Origin: Pomacea canaliculata
Taxonomy: Eukaryota; Mollusca; Gastropoda; Architaenioglossa; Ampullariidae
Reading direction: 5' to 3'
Assembly: GCF_003073045.1 (NCBI RefSeq)
Contig: NC_037593.1
Span: forward strand, 18,342,725-18,406,724
DNA: 64,000 nucleotides
Shown here in pieces: positions 13,301 through 19,400 of the stretch. Within the stretch, counting starts at the first letter, position 1. Each line of letters opens with the position of its first letter. The notes under the pieces were generated by a model. That model was given only the letters and a program-made list of their open reading frames with translations, was not told the origin of the DNA and did no database searches. The position numbers and the translations under genes are program-made.

Positions 13301-14569
13301 GACAGTCGTACACAACTATAGCATGCAGTTATGTTAAGCACATTATCATCGTTTGTCGCGTTCGTGCGGACATTATTAAGTTGTCTTACACAAAGTCGTT
13401 TCTTATCACTATACTTTATCAGTTTACTTTATCGATAAGAAACGACTTTGTGTAAGAATGCTTGATAATGTCCGCACAACGAACGCGACAAACGATGCAG
13501 TTCTCAAGGTTTGTCTGTCGTTAAACAACACGTCATCGTAAACATCTTAGTTGAAACATCAGAAACAACATAAAAGACAACCCACCAGTTTCAGTGATAC
13601 ACCAATATTAAACATCCTTCTTTTAAGAATGCATGTATTTTTAATTACAAACTATAAAATTCTGAAGTTTTCATTATTCACTCAAGAGTAAACGTATAGT
13701 GACTATGTTATCAAGTATCATTGTGTACCTCAATTAAACAAAGGTCTACCCAGGGGATATAAATTTGAAAATACTCAAACTTTATGACTTTGTCGATGAC
13801 TGTGGTGCTCTGGTCATTAGTAAACCATCTTGCGGCCCTATGCTTCTCAAAAAAGTAATGAGGAATAAACTAAACTAAACTAAAACTAAACCATCTGACA
13901 TTTACTCTTAACACAGAAAATACCAAAACAATGTGTACCACTTCATGTAATATCTATTAAAGCCTTTTTCTACTGCACCACGTGTTTGAAACACGGTGTC
14001 ACTGAATTTCTACTGTATTTCAAACACGTTATTTTTTAAAGGCTTTAAAAAATTAATTGAAAGCATTTGGGTAACGGATCACTAATAATATAATTTGCTT
14101 GTATAGATCACAAGAACGGATGTGTAGCTAATGTTACAAATGTTGCCCAAACTTCTCCAAACTTGTGACCATACTCACATTTTTTTCTGACACACTCGGC
14201 AGTCAAAACTTCCAGAACAGAAGATTCCAGAACATGAGCACAAGCGCTCGTCAAAAACCTGCAACAGCGTCCTCTACGACTGACTTCCGTCCGTTAGAAC
14301 TGTGCTCTGTTCCACAAACTACCAAAACTATCCCACGATTGCTTCTTCCACACTGGTGTCAGTTAACAAAAGTTATGTTCTACTAGTTTGTTTTGCTGTT
14401 GTTTGTTTGTGGCTGATCTGTTAGTCTTACACGCTGCTTATGAGGCAAGATTTTGAAACAGACCAAACGGTGCTGCAGGCCTGGCGAGTTCCGAGTCGAA
14501 TGAATATTGGCTGGCAGCAGTGTGAGTGTAATGTGACGAACCTTGCAAGTCTTACCTTGCAAGGCACAT
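1231..14569 (-). CDS. L1CAM/neuroglian-like Ig cell-surface receptor (whole gene, 12 exons joined)
   Basis: Coding exons, 5' to 3' on the minus strand: 14569-14556, 12913-12867, 11114-10901, 9273-9101, 8892-8698, 8502-8362, 7706-7607, 7134-6944, 6531-6385, 5839-5693, 5114-4794 and 1359-1231. Every junction has an AG acceptor and GT donor, and phases match throughout, giving about 607 residues to the end of the membrane exon. Order: signal peptide (1-20), Ig1 (about 55-150), Ig2 (151-258), Ig3 (265-358), Ig4 (360-457), Ig5 (458-563), transmembrane helix (573-596). Ig1-Ig4 resemble L1CAM/neuroglian domains 1-4, for example the Ig2 pattern of NGTLYITRL followed by FYVC, and the Ig4 pattern of CNVTNQRGY. 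About eleven N-glycosylation sequons are visible. The likely role is homophilic or heterophilic adhesion or recognition at the plasma membrane; this is inference from family. No FnIII domain is present. The cytoplasmic tail exon is unresolved. Hemolin-like or other Ig-only relatives are possible. Confidence 0.8.
1534..1546. repeat. Left target-site duplication of LINE
   Basis: TATGCATGGACCC matches the copy at 4777-4789 at 12 of 13 bases. Confidence 0.7.
1547..4776 (+). mobile_element. APE-type LINE (RTE-like endonuclease/reverse transcriptase), decayed
   Basis: A nearly full-length non-LTR element lying antisense in the intron between Ig5 and the membrane exon. An apurinic-like endonuclease reads from 1668: GCWNVQTL near 1860, SEVRWTG near 1950 and SDHTLV near 2560. 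Reverse transcriptase follows, with GKAPGADG near 3280, QQAGFRPGRSC near 3570, VKQGCILSPF near 3840 and FADD at 3981-3992. The C-terminal part has RRWRWIGH near 4515 and ends at 4745. Frameshifts near 2235, 3472 and 3640 and further breaks make it inactive. The 3' end is a GATA-type short repeat. Target duplications of about 13 bases (TATGCATGGRCCC) lie at 1534-1546 and 4777-4789. Confidence 0.88.
4777..4789. repeat. Right target-site duplication of LINE
   Basis: TATGCATGGGCCC. On the minus strand its last two bases are positions +5 and +6 of the exon 11 splice donor. Confidence 0.7.
4794..5114 (-). CDS. Exon 11 (Ig5, whole domain in one exon)
   Basis: A 321-base exon, phase 1 on both sides, with acceptor CTTCCTCAG and donor GTGAGG. 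Unlike Ig1-4 the domain is not split. It reads TGQPVELSVVATSDPCCPHQ, FAWQLNGTNL and GTYRCIVYHRV. The strand F cysteine is there, but the usual strand B cysteine is a valine (LSVV); two adjacent cysteines lie in the following loop. NRT, NGT, NLT and NTT sequons are present. It resembles the sixth rather than the fifth domain of L1-type proteins, but only loosely. Confidence 0.85.
5115..5692 (-). other. Intron between Ig4 and Ig5
   Basis: Bounded by the exon 10 donor and exon 11 acceptor. Nothing else recognisable. Confidence 0.8.
5693..5839 (-). CDS. Exon 10 (second half of Ig4)
   Basis: A 147-base exon, phase 1 on both sides, with acceptor CCAAACAG and donor GTAAGT. It reads KKRVTFRGLTDNSTRGIQCN, then VTNQRGYAFWDGYLKVI. 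The C-N-x-T-N-x-x-G-Y ending strongly recalls Ig4 of neuroglian and L1-type proteins. DNST and CNVT sequons are present. Confidence 0.9.
5840..6384 (-). other. Intron within Ig4
   Basis: AT-rich, with a long CA-rich imperfect microsatellite at about 6230-6380 next to the exon 9 donor. Confidence 0.8.
6385..6531 (-). CDS. Exon 9 (first half of Ig4)
   Basis: A 147-base exon, phase 1 on both sides, with acceptor CTGACAG and donor GTAAGT. It reads PPMFVRNQSNVLASRGGDAT, FVCDAKEAPGE and PRWFINGRPLEL. The W-x-x-N-G-x-P-L/I-E pattern is characteristic of L1/neuroglian Ig4. Confidence 0.9.
   Translation of the reverse strand, partial: PRPCSSETSPTCWHREEGTLLSFVTLRRHLESSRYLPRGGSSTDDHLN
6944..7134 (-). 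CDS. Exon 8 (second part of Ig3)
   Basis: A 191-base exon, phase 2 in and 1 out. It reads PDATLKWFDKTNREI, RRLRIQSVTTEDEGSFRCQA and FVFLNVT, the C, E and F strands of an I-set domain with D-x-G-x-x-x-C. The donor GTACGG is weak; it was chosen because it alone keeps phase and makes the LNVTS-PPMF join. Two NVT sequons are present. Confidence 0.85.
7135..7606 (-). other. Intron within Ig3
   Basis: No repeat or other gene recognised. Confidence 0.8.
7607..7706 (-). CDS. Exon 7 (first part of Ig3)
   Basis: A 100-base exon, phase 1 in and 2 out, with acceptor TATGACAG and donor GTAAGT. It reads PPKLLSSTKYLEVDVGKEAI, then MECIFAA, giving the strand B cysteine of Ig3. Splitting an Ig domain between strands with a phase 2 intron also occurs in Ig1 of this gene. 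Confidence 0.88.
7707..8361 (-). other. Intron between Ig2 and Ig3
   Basis: AT-rich. Its 5' end (8269-8342) is a 26-bp tandem repeat close to the exon 6 donor. Confidence 0.8.
8269..8342. repeat. 26-bp tandem repeat, about 2.8 copies
   Basis: The unit is GACAGTGAGAGTATTCATGA plus GTCACA, starting at 8269, 8295 and 8321. The third copy has one G-to-T change. The repeat ends about 14 bases from the exon 6 donor hexamer. Confidence 0.9.
8362..8502 (-). CDS. Exon 6 (second part of Ig2)
   Basis: A 141-base exon, phase 1 on both sides, with acceptor TTTCCCAG and donor GTAAGC. It reads TLYITRLEAADDKADRFYVC, then AVNSKDQS, like the F-strand of neuroglian Ig2. Its acceptor and first 20 or so bases are repeated twice upstream as degenerate copies, and its donor is followed within 20 bases by a 26-bp tandem repeat. 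Confidence 0.88.
8484..8610. repeat. Degenerate tandem triplication of an exon edge, period about 50 bp
   Basis: CTAGTGATGTA-type sequence begins at 8484, 8535 and 8584, each followed by CCTGGGA/CTCGGAC. The first copy holds the 5' end of exon 6 and its acceptor; the other two lie in the upstream intron. Confidence 0.75.
8698..8892 (-). CDS. Exon 5 (first part of Ig2)
   Basis: A 195-base exon, phase 1 on both sides. It contains GKVGQGISIPCFYKP, then IDWYTQI, and ends RIYVDVNG at a GTGTGT donor. That donor is weaker than GTRAGT and lies in a CA/GT-rich stretch, but the join restores the NGTLYI sequence expected of an L1-type Ig2. An NLT sequon is present. Confidence 0.87.
9101..9273 (-). CDS. 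Exon 4 (second half of Ig1)
   Basis: A 173-base exon, phase 2 in and 1 out, with acceptor TCCTTGCAG and donor GTGAGG. It begins YQWTFNGADTP (the core tryptophan) and contains RGYYQCSATNVHGTS, the Y-x-C strand F motif. An NGS sequon is present. The intron before it was enlarged by the hAT element at 9554-10614. Confidence 0.88.
9412..9472. repeat. TTG/GTC trinucleotide microsatellite
   Basis: Imperfect TTG repeats with an inner GTC tract, in the intron splitting Ig1. Confidence 0.9.
9852..10043 (+). pseudogene. THAP-type zinc finger remnant (transposon-borne)
   Basis: The frame reads CAAPDCHEKKG, then KVSFHQFPKD and NEWV: the C-x4-C pair, the H-x-F-P motif and the invariant tryptophan of a C2CH THAP DNA-binding domain. 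It ends EWDLICSKPS and a stop, where a THAP domain would continue to the CSxHF pair, so the finger is broken at its last ligand. In THAP-hAT proteins this domain binds the transposon ends. The frame is carried by the deleted hAT element and has no host promoter in view. Confidence 0.7.
10117..10150. repeat. 17-bp direct repeat with CRE palindrome
   Basis: Two copies of CTGACGTCATAAGGAGA side by side inside the hAT fossil. Each contains TGACGTCA. Confidence 0.85.
10901..11114 (-). CDS. Exon 3 (N-terminal linker and first half of Ig1)
   Basis: A 214-base exon, phase 1 in and 2 out, with acceptor TTTCAG and donor GTGAGT. After an arginine/serine-rich linker it reads WEPPHVTTP, then KKGSTVVLTCIATGFPAP, the strand B cysteine and the G-x-P-x-P turn of an I-set Ig domain. 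The linker of about 30 residues contains an unpaired-looking cysteine (VVVCSRSS) and an NVT sequon. Leading residues before a first Ig domain are usual in the L1 family. Confidence 0.85.
11115..12866 (-). other. Intron between signal-peptide exon and Ig1
   Basis: Carries a GC-rich repeat copy at 11188-11260 and A-rich tracts at 12413-12450. At 11650-12335 is a plus-strand stretch with an open frame at 11658-11873 and an AATAAA-type signal followed by an A-rich end near 12306-12330. That could be a retroposed 3' end, but I cannot identify a source. Confidence 0.6.
11188..11260. repeat. GC-rich dispersed repeat, copy 1
   Basis: Shares CAGGCCTGACGAGAGGG, a GGTGTA-CCGGG core and CCGCGGCTGT with 13069-13138. 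Confidence 0.75.
12867..12913 (-). CDS. Exon 2 (hydrophobic core of signal peptide)
   Basis: Forty-seven bases between a TTTTTCAG acceptor and a GTAAGT donor. They read RELWWLIFLFLLSIQ plus a split aspartate codon. The phase is 2 in and 1 out, matching the flanking exons. Tryptophan/leucine/phenylalanine-rich sequence right before an Ig domain is typical of a secreted or type I membrane protein. Confidence 0.75.
13069..13138. repeat. GC-rich dispersed repeat, copy 2
   Basis: Second copy of the 11188-11260 sequence, same orientation, followed by a T-rich tract (13149-13183) and further GGGCCCGG palindromes up to about 13235. The family is not recognised. Confidence 0.75.
13347..13497. repeat. 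Foldback element: 150-bp near-perfect hairpin
   Basis: The left arm 13347-13407 (CATCGTTTGTCGCGTTCGT ... TCTTATC) is repeated inverted at 13434-13497, with a 26-base loop. Only a few mismatches and small indels separate the arms. It looks like a foldback or MITE; a clear target duplication was not found. Confidence 0.88.
13958..14046. repeat. Second hairpin, about 90 bp
   Basis: TAAAGCCTTTTT and CACGTGTTTGAAA on the left pair with TTTCAAACACGT and TTAAAGGCTTTA on the right. It is less perfect than the hairpin at 13347. Confidence 0.75.
14556..14569 (-). CDS. Exon 1 (start codon, N-region of signal peptide)
   Basis: Fourteen coding bases, ATG TGC CTT GCA AG, followed by a GTAAGA donor at 14555. 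The exon ends in phase 2, which is what the next exon at 12913 needs. Joined, they read MCLARRELWWLIFLFLLSIQ: a basic N-region, a hydrophobic core and a small/polar end, as in a signal peptide. The frame stays open upstream to an ATG at 14785, which would add 72 residues with two hydrophobic stretches. I prefer the downstream ATG because it makes an ordinary signal peptide. Other upstream donors could also supply phase 2, so this exon is a good but not proven choice. Confidence 0.6.
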
Positions 14570-15168
14570 CACATCGCTCGACGAGACCCCGCAGATGACG
14601 ATGACGATGACGATGAAGAGATTTGTAGGTGGATCGGAAAAGGCACAAGTTGAGAGGAATGTCACTGAGAGAGTTATAAAGAAGATGGCGGAGAAGACTA
14701 TTGTTTTCCCACTCACTCGGCCATTTTTAGAGCATCGTCTTTTCTCTGATATATGACGTATTTCTCTTGTAAATGACGTCTTCACGTGGACATCGCGACC
14801 TGTCGTCTACACACCACGAGTGAGTTGTTTCAGCAAATCAAATCTGCAAAGGCGCAGTTAACTCCAGGCTTTGCCATCCCGAAATCGGATACGGAAGTGA
14901 CGTTGTTGCCAACTGGTCGTGTCTCTGGTCACGTGAGAGGAATGAAATAAGTGCTGTAAACGTTGTTCTCATATGCAACCGTGTGTTAGGAGAGATAATA
15001 TTTCCTTGAGCTTTCGACAGTAATCTTCTTATACATGCTCTGACATTCTGTAGATGGTATCTGTTTAATATGTGTGTATGTGTTTGTGTGTGTGTTGCGT
15101 CTTTGCGCTTCGCCTGTTCACACAGTCGAGGTCGGGCAAGCTTGTCTATGTCCTTGTATGGAGAAAGT
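14570..15168 (-). promoter_or_regulatory. 5' UTR and presumed promoter of receptor gene
   Basis: Lies between the proposed start codon and the hAT element at 15177. It contains a TCATCG microsatellite (about 14595-14616 on the plus strand as GATGAC) and a frame open to an ATG at 14785. I see no clear TATA box. A promoter role is inferred from position only. Confidence 0.35.
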
Positions 15169-15176
15169 GTTTAGAC

Positions 15177-16404
15177 CAGTAGTTTTTAACCTTGTTTGAG
15201 GTACCGAGCCCACAAGTTTCATATGCACATTCACCGAACCCTTCTTTAGTGTCATCACGAATTGCTGGTGTGTCTTCTATTTTCTATTTACACATCTCAG
15301 CTTGGTCCTCTCATTGAGAAGCATAATGTGAACCGTAAGATGTTTGCAGATGACACTGAACTCTATTTTTCATTTAGTACTGACAGTGAGTCGGTGCGTG
15401 AGGCAGTTTGTGCTGTAGAAGATTGTTGCTTAGAGGTCAAGTCATGGATGCTGAGGAATAAACTCAAGCTTAATGATGAGAAGACAGAGGCGATGCTATG
15501 TGGTTCCAAGCTTAGCCTTAGTAAAGTCTCTCTAGACTCCATCCAAGTGGGTCAAGCTAGAATTCCTCTCTCCAGCTCCGTACGGAACCTTGGACTCTAT
15601 GTTGACAATCTTCTAACTATGTCTGATCATGTCAGTTCTGTAGTCAAGGCATGTTATTTCCATATCCGCACACTTGGACGACTCCGACCCAGTCTTAATA
15701 AGAAGACTGCAAATGCAGTTGCTGTGTCTCTCATCGGTTCTACATTAGACTATGCCAACAGCTGCCTCTGGGGGATTTCAAAGAGCGAGTTGTCGAGGCT
15801 ACAGCGAGTGCAGAATACGGCTGCGAGGATAGTTGCAGGAAAGAAAACAACAGATCATATTACTCCTGTACTTCGTGACCTGCATTGGCTTCCTGTGGAG
15901 AAGCGAATTGAGCATAAATTGTTAACCTTAACCTATGGCTGTCTTCACGACCTTGCGCCTGTCTATCTACAAGAACTCATTCGCTGTTACCAACCCCAGC
16001 GGAACCTTCGTTCAGCAGCACACTTCAGACTTGAACGACCGAGTGTTCAGTCAGGGAATGCTAATAAGAAGACTGCGGGTTTCAGATCCTTCTCCAATGT
16101 AGCCCCGCTTTTGTGGAACTCGCTTCCCCTCTCGACCAAGGAGTCTGATAGTATTGCATCTTTCAAGAAAAATCTGAAGACTCACTTGTTTAAACTTTTT
16201 TGAAGTTTTTCATTTGACCTGCAGTTTGGTGGCTGCTGGGATCACCGCGCATTGAGCGCATCTTTGTGATGCGGATACTAGCGCGCTACAAAACTACATC
16301 ATCATCATCATCATCTTGACCTCCGTGGCGGAGGCTCCGCCGAACTCCTGACACCGACTCACCGAACCCCTAGGGTTCGATCGAACCCCGGTTAAGAACC
16401 ACTG
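15177..16404. mobile_element. hAT-type element split by a LINE
   Basis: Left end CAGTAGTTTTTAACC (15177) and right end GGTTAAGAACCACTG (to 16404) are inverted repeats with mismatches. Target duplications GTTTAGAC (15169-15176) and GTTCAGAC (16405-16412) match at 7 of 8 bases. Only about 90 bp of each side remains outside the LINE. TTCACCGAACCC occurs near 15230 and CTCACCGAACCC near 16360. It had no coding capacity of its own here. Confidence 0.82.
15266..16316 (+). mobile_element. 5'-truncated CR1/L2-like LINE 3' end
   Basis: One open frame to 16203 gives the end of a reverse transcriptase. It starts at LLFSIYTSQL, has the catalytic MFADDTELYFSF (15340-15375), then LNDEKTE near 15470, then the thumb/C-terminal signature LHWLPVEKRI near 15880 and LWNSLPLS near 16110. 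The frame has no internal stop, so the copy is fairly young. The element ends in CATCATCAT repeats (16299-16316), the usual short-tandem tail of this group. It lacks the endonuclease and fingers/palm start and cannot move by itself. Confidence 0.88.
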
Positions 16405-16412
16405 GTTCAGAC

Positions 16413-19400
16413 CCTTTCTTTATCTCTGACTTACAGCTCAGTGTGCATCGTTGTCCTTAACACATTTAATGATGTTTATGTTTCTCGCTATTTACATGCG
16501 TGAGAAGTGGTCATCTGTTCATATTTTCACAGACGTCAACTGTATTCTCAAAAAATCTTGTTCGTTTCAGCGTTAATTAGAGACTGAGCTTAGTGTTATC
16601 AATGCGATTTTACACAGGAACAGAAGAGTGAAAGCACTTCAAAAGACTGTTTTTCCTTATTAGTTTTTATTATACTTAAACGAGCCCTTTCATAAAGAGA
16701 GAAGTAAAGACGTCTGAAAACTCGTGAATTATTGACTTGGGGCCAATATTATCAACAATTCAGGCCTTCAATCTATTTAAATAATCAGTTTTATGGAAAC
16801 ATAGTGCTCCACACAGTTTTACTATTTTACTGTGAACAGTAACATAGAACTTCGGTGTGGAAACTCCATGTTTCAGTATGGCAGTCGCTGACGATAAGCA
16901 TCTCAGTCGACTATTCTGGAAGTAGACATTTTAAAGATCCTGGCATACTAACGAAGTCATGTCCCTTTCTTCTTGAAGTAGGACGCAACCCTAGAGAAGT
17001 GTTCACATCAAGGCAATCACTACTTACTGCAAAGTACGAGCTACAAATGAATCCCACGATTTATAAACAATGATACATCTCAAGTCGACCAAACTGTTAA
17101 CAAAGCTCCCCACCAGACTTGTCAATGTTCAAACATCACAAACTAGAGTCAAACTGTTTACCTTTACTGTAGAGTACTCACAAATAGCGCCAAGGAGCTG
17201 CTTCAAAGGCGTTTTCAAGAAACTTTTGCAACATGAAATTGTAAGGAGAAATAACTCTTTTTTAATAGAAAAAAAATCAGTGTGCGATATCCCCACCTGT
17301 TCACTTGTTTTGTTCCCTTGAAACACAGTAAACTGCGATCTCACTTGCCGTGGACGAGAAAAGGGTGTGTCCTCTCCGAATTTTGTTTCCGTTTTATTGC
17401 CGGCACTGACTGGTGAGTCGTAATATGAACTCTTGGAATGTTATAGCCAGATCTTTGAATAATGGTTTTGAATTACTACAGCATCTAAGACCTTACATGA
17501 ACATCCCCCAGCAGTTGACATCCCCAACTTACTATACATACCTCTACCCTCTGTAACAGTGATAAACTCAATATCAGCATATACAACCTCACTCACCAAA
17601 ACCTTTTAAATTTTCCTTTTTAAACAAGTCATTAAGTAATCAGCCTGAACTTATCTTACCAATCACAGACTCAACACTTATGTATCGCCAAGAAGTTTAT
17701 TCGAAACGACAGTTACAAAGTTTTGCCTGTTATCATTCCTGTCACAAAGAGGAGCACAAAATGACATTTTTTTAACTGTACTAGTCACTGTCGAGGCATA
17801 CAATAACATCAAGGGTCATCTTTATGTAAAACAAACTTACTAAACATGATAAATGGCTTCATTCACAATTTTACACGTGTTTGTATTCTCACCATACGAA
17901 CAATTCGTGATCGAACATCCTTTTTAAAATATTCGATGTATGTACCCGTGTTATAATCATCCTTCAGAGCTAAGCTCCACACAATCTCCTGATCGTCAGA
18001 GACATTTTTAAATAATAAATATGAACGTTTTTAAACCATGTTAATCCACCCCTAGGAAATTTGTGGTCAGTAAAACTCGTCATGCTCCTATATTCTGAAA
18101 ACAGTTTTAATACCATGTAAATTTCGAAAAAAAATCCTTGAGCGAGCAGGAAACTGGGCAAGAGAGAGACCAACAACATAAACAAATTAAAAGTGATATC
18201 AAGGGACATAATCAGCGACAGGCCATAGTGGAGTTGTCTGGTGAAGTGACAGGACCATGGTTGATGGGAGACAACCGAGTGCGCACTAAGGGAAGGAATG
18301 TCACAACAGTGGGTGTGTCTGTCTGTGTGTTGTCATCCACTTTGTTTCTCTCTTGATAAACAATGTGATGATAAAGTGATAACACGTGTTCACGAGGGTC
18401 TTAGCTCCCCGTGGTCCTCACTCTCCCTGTGTCTAGCACCACTGACCTCTCGTCGTCACGGGTCACCTGCAGACCACAACAGATTGGATATAATTCATCA
18501 TACAAACAATATTGTGCAAAAAATCACAGTTAAATGCTCTGTTTATTTATCCTTGAGCTGTTTAAAAGTACTGGTTTATAATACTTCATTAGTATAAACA
18601 AATATACTATCGGGGTCTGCTGTAACCTCGCATATAAATGGTAATTTTTCCAGAGGGATTTAATAAATATGTTTTGTATTTGTATCTAATTGTTGCGCAT
18701 TGCTAATTAGTAAAGTGTTCATATTTACTTTTTATTGTTGTTTCTTGTGCTTGATTTATTATTAATTGAAGTCAAATTTTCTAGTGACTATGTTTGTTAT
18801 TAACGCACCTCACCCTAGTCTAAGGTGTTGTTTATATTACTGTCTGTTATTGAGTGGAGTGAAATGACAATATTGTTTTTGACAGAATTCACTTCATTCA
18901 CTACTATGTAGAAATGTTCGTGTGGCTCACTGTTCATTGCAGATAGCGGAAGTGTTCATATTACTTTCATTAACAATATACCCCGTGTACTTTGATGTAA
19001 AAATGTTGACTCATTTTTTAAGTGAAGCTTTTGTTATCACAACAGAATCTTTCATCTGCCATACGATCAGCTGTGTTATTTATGCGCTGGTAGAAGTGAT
19101 CTGATGAAGGTGATGTGGGAAAGTCCGGGTGGTCAGGGTAGTATGCTGTGAGATCTGGTGAACTGTGAAGTCAGGGTGCGGATGAATGTATACCCGGTGA
19201 TGTTGCTGGTGAGCACCGACCAGGGTTTACACTCACCGCATCACAACCTCTATGTCTCTCTTCTTCCGCGACATGGCAATGATGTGAGTACAGTCCCCCT
19301 CCCCCGCACTCCCCCCCCCCATCGTGACGATTGCACGAGGAAGTTATTCATGAACTCAGTAGTCATAGCAACATATCAGCAACACTCACCATTTCGTTGA

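Larger units (their letters stand above)
12914..14555 (-). other. Intron 1 of receptor gene
   Basis: Holds the GC-rich repeat at 13069 and two long hairpins at 13347 and 13958. The rest is AT-rich with no exon recognised. Confidence 0.55.

Noticed and set aside
14173..14180. Start codon split by an intron (AT at a GTGAGT donor)
   Set aside because: Also phase-compatible, but it rests on two bases only.
19237..19241. Alternative first exon ATG CG with a GTGAGT donor
   Set aside because: Phase fits exon 2, but the candidate at 14556-14569 is nearer and gives a better signal peptide; such five-base matches are easy to find by chance.
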